From CAWKOH01 sp963851245 (lineage in GTDB: Bacteria; Actinomycetota; Acidimicrobiia; Acidimicrobiales; Palsa-688), in the NCBI GenBank assembly GCA_963851245.1, contig CAWKOH010000004.1, positions 62,001 to 126,000 on the forward strand: DNA of 64,000 bases. The letters are read 5' to 3'. The notes beneath the pieces are model-generated. The model saw only the letters and a list, made by a program, of their open reading frames with translations. It searched no databases and had not been told where the DNA came from. Positions 53,684 to 61,384 of this stretch are shown one piece after another. How positions within the stretch are numbered: the first letter of the stretch is position 1; each line of letters begins with the position of its first letter. The translations under genes and the position numbers were made by a program.

Positions 53684-55742
53684 TTACAGGCTGCCGGTGC
53701 CCCAACGTGATGGTGTAGTACCGTGGCGGACTTCGCGGGGCAGCGTGTCCGGAGTCCAGACTCTCAAGGGGGAAGGGAGTTCTGGCGTCACCCCCCGGAC
53801 ACGCTGCCCCGCCCCACTATTGGTGGGAAAGGACGGTCCCGGACCGAGCAGGAGGAGATCGGGCTGGACCGTTCTCAGTATTACCACAGGATTGGCGATT
53901 GTCTGGTCGCGGCCTGTTAGCTTGCCTGCTTGCGAGTCAGCGTGCCCGGGCCGGACCCCAGAGGGGGGACTCGAAGGTCGACGGCGACCGGGACGCTGAC
54001 TGGCCCTAAGCCGCCCCCTGGAGAGAGACCTGGGCTCATTGACGATGTTACAGGGTCTGACGCTTACGTTAAGGCGCGGTGACGACGCACCAGCGGCCCG
54101 CCGAGCGGTGGGGGTCATCTCTGTCAACATTCGTCTGGCCCGTGGGCGGCCCCGTTCGCCTTGGTACAACAGCACGGTCTCTTGGATATCGGAGAGGGTG
54201 TCGAGCAGTTCGCGCACGCTGAGGTGCATTCCGGCCTGGACGGCTTCGCGCACCATGAGGCGGGCCACCGTGAGAGCGAGCACGCAGTAGAAGGTGTGGA
54301 CGCGGATCTTGTGGTCGGTCCAGTGGAACATGGGCGAGAAGGACACGACGTGGGGATCTTTGAGCTGGCGGAAGTCGCCTTCGACTTCGGACTGGGAGCG
54401 GTAGTCGGCCACGATCACCGCTCGGCGCGCCCGGTCTTTGTCGCTGAAGAGGATGCGCTTGCCGAATAGCTCGTCTTCGAGGTCGGCTCGGGCTCTGGGT
54501 TTGGTGGTCCAGGTCAGGCGCAGAGTGGCGGGGCTGTCACCCACCAGGGTCGTGGAGATCACCCGAGACAGCCATCTGGGCTTCAAGATGTCGGCGATCT
54601 CGGCCTCGACCCTCTCGCGGGGCTTGCGGGTGTGGCCGCGGGCGAGGCGAGGCGGCCAGCTCGCAGAGCTGGCGACGGGCCTTGGCCAGGGTCTGGTCGA
54701 AGCCGGCGGACTGTTTGTCATGCAGGTTGTCCGAATGTGTCACCACGATGCGGCGCTCGACACCGAAGACGACCTTTGTCGTCTCGAAGGCGCTCAGACC
54801 AGGGAAGCGCACCTTGTCGACCGGGCGGTAGCGGTCGGCGGGAACGGCGAGGAGCTCGGGATGGTCAGAGGGAGGCAGCGAGCCGACGAAGTGCAGCGAC
54901 GAGTCCTCGACGAGGCCGAGGTTGTCAGCAGAGTTCTGGCCGGCGTCGAAGACCAGGGTGAGCTCGCCGACGTGCTCGGCCAGCGTCGAGAAGCGCTCCA
55001 CGAGTTCTTCGACGATGGGGGGGAACTGAGTGACGTCGGGGCGATCCCCGGCATAGGCGTGGGAGACCAAGGGGACACCGCCGTCGGTGGAGACGACCAA
55101 GCCCAATCCGACCAGGCGCAAATCGGTGCGCTTCTGCTTGGCATGACCCCGCTGGGCGATCGGGGCCCGGTCGTTGGCGGAGTCGATGTAGGTGGCGAAG
55201 TTGGTCATGTCCAGCACCAGGCCCGACAGGTCGACACCGAAGGTGTCCACCATGGCGGTGACGATGCGGCGCTCGATCTCGGCCAGCTGGGCCTCGCTGA
55301 TCACATCCATAGCGTCCCAGAAGCGCCGGTGGTCAAGCGCCGCGGCGGGAAGGCGCACGAAGCGGTCCCCGGCGGTCTTGTCCCACCAGTCGGAAAAGGC
55401 CCGCTTGGAGCGGGGATCCACCACCCGGTTGGCCGTCGCCAAGGCCATGTAGGTGCCCACGGAGGCGGCCGCGTCGCCCCGGCGTGCGCCGACAACGTCG
55501 TCGACGATCTGTGCCACCTTGAGCCGCTCGAGCATCCCCCACACCGCAGCCAGGTCGCCGAAGCCGAGATGTCGGGTGCGGTCCGGCTCGCCCGGGCCGG
55601 TCCGGCTCAGGCGGGCGACGATCTCCTCGGCAGGGCCGAGATAGCGCTGCGAGACGATACGGGGCTTGCCCCCCACCCGGGCCGACTCAACCAGGTAGTA
55701 GTAGGTCTTGTTGCCCTGCTTCTTTCCGACGATCGATGCCAT
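53684..55742 (-). pseudogene. IS1634-family transposase, frameshifted
   Basis: ATG 55742 gives YYYLVESARVGGKPRIVSQR, the usual IS1634 N-terminus, then VLDMTNFATYIDSANDRAPI and GLVVSTDGGVPLVSHAYAG (DDE core), LTLVFDAGQNSADNLG, and ARRQLCELA near 54650. From there the +1 frame continues: RKPRERVEAEIADILKPRWL, YRSQSEVEGDFRQLKDPHVV with the last catalytic Glu region, and HTFYCVLALTVARLMVREA. Recognisable homology ends about 54100; the frame stays open to 53684. The one-base break makes it inactive as read, though a sequence error is possible. No clear terminal inverted repeats were found. Confidence 0.85.
53735..53812. repeat. Long perfect inverted repeat (hairpin)
   Basis: GCGGGGCAGCGTGTCCGG at 53735-53752 is the exact reverse complement of 53795-53812, an 18-base perfect stem with a 42-base loop. 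No T-run follows, so it is not a simple intrinsic terminator. It lies at the 3' side of the transposase region and could be a small MITE-like unit, a recombination site or an IS end. Confidence 0.8.
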
Positions 55743-55779
55743 ATTCTAGGTAATACACTATCTGGCAACACATCGCGAG

Positions 55780-55818
55780 CCTCTGACCAGGACAAACGTG
55801 CTGGTCAGAGGGTTTTTT
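55780..55818 (+). terminator. Rho-independent terminator
   Basis: Stem CCTCTGACCAG / CTGGTCAGAGG (11 perfect pairs, loop GACAAACGTG), then six T. It points to the right, on the plus strand, so it would stop transcripts leaving the IS region towards the membrane-protein gene; no plus-strand gene ends here. Confidence 0.75.
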
Positions 55819-55917
55819 GGAAGAAATCTCTGAACCGCTCGGAGATCAGCTCAACGAGCTATCCCGGAAACTCCCGCTAGCCCTGGAGGGCACCCAGGGT
55901 TGTAGGATCCCGGCTCG

Positions 55918-56280
55918 GTGAAGTACGTGTACGCGGCGATCATCGGTGGCATCGTGGCTCTCTGGCACGAGAATCTGCAGTGGGTCGCGCTCGGCGCTCT
56001 CATCGCCCTCTGCGTCCTGATTTTCGTGCGCGGAACCGTGGTGCGACGACACCACGAAACCTGGATGGACGACCTCTCGCGGGCCACGTTTCGGCTTTTG
56101 CTGCTGCCGGCGGTACGGGTGACGACCCGGTGGCCGGGTTCAACTAGAACCCCGGCGGGCAAACCGTTGCCTCTCTATTTTGGCGAGCCCGCCGCGGATC
56201 CCGTAGTCCATGTTCGCCAGCCACGAGAGGACATCCGAGAGGCATTCAGGCCGGACAAGACACCCGGTACAGACGTCTAG
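55918..56280 (+). CDS. Small membrane protein
   Basis: GTG 55918: KYVYAAIIGGIVALWHEN and WVALGALIALCVLIFVRG form two spans, then a basic cytoplasmic tail (VVRRHHETWMDDLSRATF). The last third of the frame is antisense to the Wbl-like gene and looks like shadow, so the true C-terminus may differ. No family recognised. Confidence 0.5.
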   Translation: MKYVYAAIIGGIVALWHENLQWVALGALIALCVLIFVRGTVVRRHHETWMDDLSRATFRLLLLPAVRVTTRWPGSTRTPAGKPLPLYFGEPAADPVVHVRQPREDIREAFRPDKTPGTDV

Positions 56281-56484
56281 AGCGCGGCCGGCGCTGTGGT
56301 CAAGGACACTTGGGAAGGAACACGGCTTGGGCCCTTCCCAGAGCGCTGGACCCGTCGATCGGTATTTGTCGCGCCGGTGAGTATCTAAGCTCGCCGGGCG
56401 AGCCGATGGATCGTTCCGTGTCACCGTTGTACGCAGCATTCCGGCCATGCAGTCGGGGCGCCCGACCTTCGACCGGCCGTCCAA
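56140..56484 (-). CDS. WhiB-like (Wbl) Fe-S regulator
   Basis: Reads KPCSFPSVLDHSAGRALD, then VCTGCLVRPECLSDVLSWLA and MDYGIRGGLAKIERQRFARR. CTGC and PEC are the C-x2-C-x5-C cluster ligands of Wbl proteins, followed by a GIxGG turn and basic tail. The first ligand is probably the Cys of KPC, only 16 residues ahead instead of the usual 22 or more, and Trp of GxWGG is Arg. Start codon uncertain (TTG 56484 or ATG 56448). Wbl proteins bind a [4Fe-4S] cluster and sigma factor and exist only in actinobacteria and their phages. Confidence 0.62.
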   Translation of the reverse strand: MDGRSKVGRPDCMAGMLRTTVTRNDPSARPASLDTHRRDKYRSTGPALWEGPKPCSFPSVLDHSAGRALDVCTGCLVRPECLSDVLSWLANMDYGIRGGLAKIERQRFARRGSS

Positions 56485-56734
56485 AGCCGCCAGCGATCGA
56501 GACCGTGAGTTGGTCGCTCGGTCACGGTTCCAGCCGACCGAGCGCGGCCTCGCGACTGGGCTCGACGTTCGGGATGGTCGGCATGGACTTATCGGCGGCC
56601 AACGCCGACATCGGCACTGGCATCGCGATTGTGCTGAGGCGCAACCGCTTCTCCCCGGACTTCGCGCCAGTCACCCGTCGCGACGCGATCGTCGCCGAGA
56701 CCCATCCGCCACCCCTCGAAGAAGGGAGCGCTCG

Positions 56735-57235
56735 ATGACGACGCCCAGGACCGAGCTCGACGCCCGCTTCAGTGAACCGGGAGCAGAGCCGACAAGATGG
56801 CAGGACACCCTCGAGGCGATCAAGGAGGCTGAGCTCTTCTGGATCTCGACCGTCCGCGCCGACGGACGGCCTCATGTCACCCCACTCGTCGCCGTGTGGC
56901 TCGACGACGCACTTCACTTCTCCACCGGCGCGGGCGAACAAAAGACGCTGAACCTTGCCGGTAACCCGCGCGTTGCTCTAACCACCGGCGCAAACGACTG
57001 GCAGAGCGGCCTCGACGTGGTGGTCGAGGGAGATGCGGTCCGCGTCACCGATCCGGAGCAACTCCAACGACTCGCAGCCGCCTGGGCGGAGAAGTGGGAC
57101 GGACGCTGGGAGTACAGCGTCGCCGAGGACGGCTTTCGGCACGACGTGGGGACCGCGCTCGTGTTCGCAGTCCGCCCGAAGAAAGTCCTGGCTTTCGCCA
57201 AGGGCCCCTTCACCCACACCCGCCATCGTTTGTAA
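56735..57235 (+). CDS. Pyridoxamine 5'-phosphate oxidase-like (FMN-binding split barrel) protein
   Basis: ATG 56735 after GAAGGGAGCG; the longer frame is not coding. 166 residues: EAELFWISTVRADGRPHVTP, VAVWLDDALHFSTGAGEQKT, NPRVALTTGANDW, VVVEGDAVRVTD and FAVRPKKVLAFAKGPFTHT. The order of strands is that of PNPOx-like F420- or FMN-binding proteins of actinobacteria. The KKVLAFxKGxFTxTR end is typical for the PPOX class. Function probably a flavin or F420 reductase of unknown substrate. Confidence 0.9.
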   Translation: MTTPRTELDARFSEPGAEPTRWQDTLEAIKEAELFWISTVRADGRPHVTPLVAVWLDDALHFSTGAGEQKTLNLAGNPRVALTTGANDWQSGLDVVVEGDAVRVTDPEQLQRLAAAWAEKWDGRWEYSVAEDGFRHDVGTALVFAVRPKKVLAFAKGPFTHTRHRL

Positions 57236-57467
57236 GTCGCCGGCCTTCAGCCCCGGAAGGCTCGCTCATGACGGCGCCAAGCCGGACTCGCGCCGACGAG
57301 TCGGCCGTGCTGCTCAGGGATCCGCTTGCGGATATGCAACCAGACAGGGACTCCGCTCGCGCACCCGATCGATGCCTGCTGCGCACGCAACCGTCGGGTA
57401 CCATCGCGAGCAGGCAACGGCTGCCGCCAGCTCCCCGACGATCGCGGGTAGTGCGTCCGGCAGGGTG
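57236..57467. other. Intergenic region, no gene seen
   Basis: Frames here are Arg-rich shadows. Nothing resembles a known site. Confidence 0.3.
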
Positions 57468-57752
57468 ATGTCTGTCGTGGTGGCATCGCGCCGGGCTTGG
57501 GCAGTTGCAGCCATGTTCCTCGTGGCGGCTGTGCTGGTCATCGGCACTTCGGTCGCGGCCGTACCGTCGGTACGAGGTGCCCTCTCTCGCCGCTTCCACC
57601 TCGCATTCACATCCGCCGTCGTGCGCTCAAAGCGCCAACTGCGCCGGCGGGGGCGTCCTGTCCGGCGGGTGTGTTTTCGTCGCCGCCTCCGATTGCGGGT
57701 CTCGGTATGGACTAGGGCGCGTACCGACGCTCAGCAGTCGCGTCGTATCTGA
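57468..57752 (+). CDS. Possible secreted or membrane-anchored small protein
   Basis: ATG 57468 with CGGCAGGG upstream begins RRAWAVAAMFLVAAVLVIG, a plausible signal sequence or anchor ending TSVAAVP. The remainder in this frame is Arg-rich; a neighbouring frame reads SCAQSANCAGGGVLSGGCVF, cysteine-rich, so a frame break in a small secreted Cys-rich protein is possible. Low confidence. Confidence 0.28.
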   Translation: MSVVVASRRAWAVAAMFLVAAVLVIGTSVAAVPSVRGALSRRFHLAFTSAVVRSKRQLRRRGRPVRRVCFRRRLRLRVSVWTRARTDAQQSRRI

Positions 57753-57900
57753 TTGCGGCCACCTCTCATCCGGTGTGCTGACACCGCGGTTCCACCCCCC
57801 AAAGGGTTCCTGGATTTAGAGACACAGCAACACCCGCGCAGCCGTCGGTAAGCGTCTGTCGTTCTTGCTTGCAACATCTAAACCGAAAGGAACCAATCTG

Positions 57901-58251
57901 ATGGCCTCTTCAGTGCCTCCGCGCCGGGCGTCCGGCGCTCCTCGTCGACCCTCGGCCCGTCAAGCCGCCTTGCGTCGGCGCCGCATCCGCATGGCGGCTG
58001 TCATCTCTCTGGTCACCGTCGTCGTGGTGGCCGCGGTGCTAATAGGGGTGAAGGTCCTCTCCGGGACACCAGCCGCGCCAGCGGCAGTCCCGCAGGTCCT
58101 GGCCGGTCAGACCCCCGAGCAGGTTGCCAGGTGCCTCGGCCAACCCAAGACGGCCGACGCCAAGGAAATCGGAGCGGCAGCCGCTGCGATAACCAAGTCG
58201 CTTTGCCAGATCACCGGCGGAATGCCCACCCGGACCTGCTCGTCTGTGTAG
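57901..58251 (+). pseudogene. DUF929-type membrane-anchored protein with the core deleted
   Basis: ATG 57901 with GAAAGGAACC upstream. Residues 1-60 are a basic N-terminus plus a membrane anchor (AAVISLVTVVVVAAVLIGV). The last 45 residues (GQTPEQVARCLGQPKTADAK and AITKSLCQITGGMPTRTCSS) match the DUF929 C-terminus. Complete DUF929 proteins carry a thioredoxin-like domain of about 150-170 residues with a CPYC-like site between these parts; here it is absent, in frame. The product is about 116 residues. It is probably inactive unless the short form has a role of its own. Confidence 0.62.
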
Positions 58252-58457
58252 CCCGCCACCGGCACCAGTCCGCTGGCTCCGCCCGATGATTGTGTAAGCA
58301 ACAAACCGATAGCGACTCAGCAAGGGAGCGTGGTCGATCCTCGTCGCCTCGCTGCCATGATCGGGGGTGGTATCAGGCGGTCTGCTCTGTCGGCGCTGCT
58401 CCCGCCCAGCGCGGGATGTCAGGAGCCCATCGGTTGGCGTGTTGTACTGTACGGCTC

Positions 58458-58985
58458 ATGTCTGACCCTGCCGAAGTTGACTATCTGATCAGTGGTCTGA
58501 TTGTGATGCGCCACCACGACCGCCACCCGGCACTGCACCATCATGGACTTGGGAAGCTGCAGTTGACCGAAGAGTCGCTGCGCCTGCTTGTCGAGCCTGA
58601 CGACCGTGAAGTAGCGGGTGCAGGCTATTCGCAGGTCACTGTTGGGACATCGCCTACGAGCGACGATTTCGGCTCGATTCTATTTATCGACTTTCCGGGA
58701 TCCCAGTGGACGGTCGACTTCGCCACTATCGACCGCCAAGACGTGTTCCACAATGCTGAAGGCGCTCTCGACCGGGAGAAGCTCTTGGAATACCAGCTAC
58801 ATCTCAGCGTCGAGGACTTCGAGGCCGGGATCAAGGCCCGCGAAAAGTTCGTCGATTTGGCGGTCGCCGGCGGAGTGCATCTCTCCGACGATTCGGACCG
58901 GTTCGAACACGTTCTCGAGAAGTGGCGCGCTCGCGAGGTCCGCTGGGACGATGAGTTGGGTTGGTCCAAAGGCGGAGCCCAGTAA
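58458..58985 (+). CDS. Conserved hypothetical protein
   Basis: 175 residues from ATG 58458; no ribosome site, so perhaps leaderless. Acidic and well-composed: YLISGLIVMRHHDRHPALHH, DDFGSILFIDFPGSQWTVDF, LHLSVEDFEAGIKAREKF, FEHVLEKWRAREVRWDDELG. No family or catalytic motif recognised. Plus strand, single gene. Confidence 0.6.
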   Translation: MSDPAEVDYLISGLIVMRHHDRHPALHHHGLGKLQLTEESLRLLVEPDDREVAGAGYSQVTVGTSPTSDDFGSILFIDFPGSQWTVDFATIDRQDVFHNAEGALDREKLLEYQLHLSVEDFEAGIKAREKFVDLAVAGGVHLSDDSDRFEHVLEKWRAREVRWDDELGWSKGGAQ

Positions 58986-59229
58986 GATCCCACTACTAGG
59001 CAGCTCCCCAAATGACTGCGTCCGACGCCGTCTAGGGACGATCTTCGGAAGCGCCCTCGAGGACTGGGCGGATGACTCCACCACTAGCCGTCCGGAACGA
59101 TCCTTCTCACGCCTGCGATACGGCGCCTCGCACACCTTGGCGGCCGCTCGTATCCGGCGATCCGTACCGATTCGTGAGCCCGAGCAATTGCGAAGGGCGC
59201 CGCGCCCCGGTCGTGGCAGGCTGATTGTC

Positions 59230-59484
59230 GTGTACTACCTGCTTCTCTACGAGGTGGTCGACGACTACATGGAGCGCCGGCCCGCGTTTCGCGAGGAGCA
59301 TCTCAATCTCGCACGGGATGTGCACGAGCGCGGCGAGTTGCTTCTTGCTGGCGCCTACGCAGACCCACCCGACGGTGCGGCACTGGTGCTCCGGGCTGAC
59401 AGCGATGCCGTGGTGAGAGACTTCGTGGCCCACGACCCCTACGTCCGGGAAGACCTCGTCAAGCAGTGGTCTATCCGGCCGTGA
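59230..59484 (+). CDS. YCII-related protein
   Basis: 84 residues from GTG 59230. VYYLLLYEVVDDYMERRPA, REEHLNLARDVHERGELLLA and DAVVRDFVAHDPYVREDLV have the YciI ferredoxin-like pattern with His in REEHL and the Asp of DPY. Function is thought to be a small hydrolase or binding protein; unproven. Confidence 0.85.
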   Translation: MYYLLLYEVVDDYMERRPAFREEHLNLARDVHERGELLLAGAYADPPDGAALVLRADSDAVVRDFVAHDPYVREDLVKQWSIRP

Positions 59485-60187
59485 ACTGTGGTGATCGGCG
59501 AGCAGCGGTAGCGAACACGGCGTCTCAGCCCCGGCGGAATGGGTTGTTCGGACCGGCTGCCAGCAAGTACCGGGCGCGGAAGACGGAACCATCAATGCGG
59601 AGCGTCGAACGGGGGTCGCGATTTGTTCCGATCGGCGCACCGAGTCGGCGATAATGAGCCCTCTCGGTCAGGTCCTGACCCGACGACCGAGCACCAGGAC
59701 GCGCAGGTCGTCCCGACGGCGATCTGCTTGCCTGATCCGTGGCCGGCTGGCGGTTACGTGGCGGGCTCACGCCGCTGCACTGCTGACGCTGGATGACGAA
59801 GCTACCCTCGTCCCTCCCCCCGTCGGCGTAGCGCGTTGACGAGCTTGCGCCAGCCCTTTGTGATCTGCTGACCCTTCCAGGCTTGCGCTTCCGCCATCCC
59901 CGCCGCCGCCTGTTGGACACGGGTTGGAGTCTCGGGAGCAGGGGCGGGCACCTCAGCCTGACTGTCGTGCTCTCGCTCGGGATCGTCCTCGGCCGCAGTC
60001 ATGAGCGCCAAACTACTGGCAGCAAGGTGATTCTTTCAGAGTTGTTCACTACAGCAGGTTCTGGAACCAAAGCGGCGGCCACAGCCCACGGATCGAAGTG
60101 CAAGAGCTTCCCGGTCCCTTCTCTCCGCCGGAGGCTCGTCACCGGTTCTCTGGAAGGTCCGGCCGGGCGGCCAAGCAGAGGTTGAGG
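59485..60187. other. Intergenic region with one doubtful small frame
   Basis: About 700 bases. A minus-strand 69-codon frame at 59802-60011 (QQAAAGMAEAQAWKGQQITK, acidic start, basic end) looks faintly protein-like but has no family and no ribosome site. Otherwise nothing is seen. Confidence 0.35.
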
Positions 60188-61033
60188 TCAGGTGTCCGCG
60201 ACTTGGCGGCCCGAAACGAGGAAGTTGACGCTTGGCATGACGATCACGTCGGGATCATCGAGGTGAGCGAGTGCCTCTTTGAACAGCCCGTCGAGTTCCG
60301 ACTCGCTCGCCAGTCCTAGTTCGATGATGAACGGACTCATGCTGTGCAACAAGTCGACCCGGATGGTGCGCCGACTGTGGCCCTGGGGGTACACCTCGGC
60401 GCGGGTATCCACTTGCACATCGACCAGGCCAGCGGCACGGTATAGCTCGGCCACGCGGCGGCCCATGTTCGAATCGGCCCCGTTGCGGGAAAACACCACC
60501 GGAAACATGGCACCCAACCGCTCGTAGGCCGGATGACTTGGATAACAGATCGATGGCCCCACGTCGGGCTCGAGGCCGATCACCCACCCCCCCGGCTTGG
60601 CCAGTCTAACCATCTCGACCGCCAGTTCCACCGGCTCCGGGACCGTGATCAGGATGGTCCGGCCGTGCACCACGTCGAACGACGAGGAGGGCAGGCCGGT
60701 GTGGCGAGCGTCCGCGTGTATGACCTTGACCCAATCGAGATTGCGGTCAGCAGCCATGTGGGTAGCCAGGGCAACGTGATCGGGATCGGCGTCCACGCCT
60801 ACTACCCGGCCTTGCGGTCCGACTCGTTCGGCGAGCAGATCGAGGATGCCCCGGGGTCCACATCCAACGTCGATACAGGTGCCCCCTGGGCCGAGGGTCG
60901 TCCGTTCTACCAGTGCCGCACTCTGAGCGAACAACTCGTCGGCCTGACGCTGCAAGCGGCTGCTCTCACTGGCGTTATGGCCGAGTGAGTAGACGGCATT
61001 CGGATCTGTGCTAGAAGGCGCCGAGCTGGCCAC
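60188..61033 (-). CDS. SAM-dependent methyltransferase (UbiE/Methyltransf_11-like)
   Basis: GTG 61033 has CCAGGAGGTGATTCG directly ahead, a strong ribosome site; the longer frame above is not coding. 281 residues: SLGHNASESSRLQRQADELF, motif I GTCIDVGCGPRGILDLLAE, motif II VVGVDADPDHVALATHMAA, and motif IV FDVVHGRTILITVPEPVELA. The C-terminal half is helical. UbiE-like enzymes methylate quinones or natural products; substrate unknown. A 14-base direct repeat lies 144 bases upstream. Confidence 0.9.
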   Translation of the reverse strand: MASSAPSSTDPNAVYSLGHNASESSRLQRQADELFAQSAALVERTTLGPGGTCIDVGCGPRGILDLLAERVGPQGRVVGVDADPDHVALATHMAADRNLDWVKVIHADARHTGLPSSSFDVVHGRTILITVPEPVELAVEMVRLAKPGGWVIGLEPDVGPSICYPSHPAYERLGAMFPVVFSRNGADSNMGRRVAELYRAAGLVDVQVDTRAEVYPQGHSRRTIRVDLLHSMSPFIIELGLASESELDGLFKEALAHLDDPDVIVMPSVNFLVSGRQVADT

Positions 61034-61384
61034 CGAATCACCTCCTGGTTGTTCCGCCGCCGCCGATCTTGCGCTCGCCGCGAAAGCCCGGTCAAGAAGG
61101 AATGACCAAAGGTGCAGCCCCTTACAGACGGGCTGGACGGGCTGGACCTGAAGTTCCCACCGATCTTGGTCATCGGTCCGGTGTGAGTTGACATCCGGTG
61201 TGAGTTGCAGTGGCCGGCCCCTGCTTGTGGACGCCCTGTGACGCCTCACCACGCCAGAAGCTCCACACTTCGTCCCGCATCGGCCCGCAAAAGGCGGATC
61301 GACGCGGCTCAGGGTGAGCGTGTAAGGGAACACCGGGCCATGTTGGCTCGAAGGTGGCAGAGGCGGAGGGTAGAGACGGGTTCC
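61034..61384. other. Intergenic promoter region
   Basis: Contains the upstream region of the methyltransferase gene, including the direct repeat at 61177-61207. Nothing else seen. Confidence 0.35.
61177..61207. repeat. 14-base tandem direct repeat upstream of the methyltransferase
   Basis: TCCGGTGTGAGTTG at 61177-61190 and again at 61194-61207, three bases apart (17-base period). Tandem copies in a promoter region suggest a regulator binding on one face of the helix over about one and a half turns. Confidence 0.7.

Larger units (their letters stand above)
53684..55820 (-). mobile_element. IS1634-type insertion sequence, ends not resolved
   Basis: Defined by the transposase (53684-55742) plus the leader to the terminator hairpin on the right. 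I compared the sequence around both sides for inverted matches and saw none that I would claim, so the limits are approximate. Confidence 0.55.

Noticed and set aside
53684..55820. Terminal inverted repeats of the IS element
   Set aside because: I compared both flanks for reverse-complement matches and found only short chance similarities.
59802..60011. 69-codon minus-strand frame
   Set aside because: Some protein-like composition but no ribosome site, family or context; mentioned only inside the intergenic entry.
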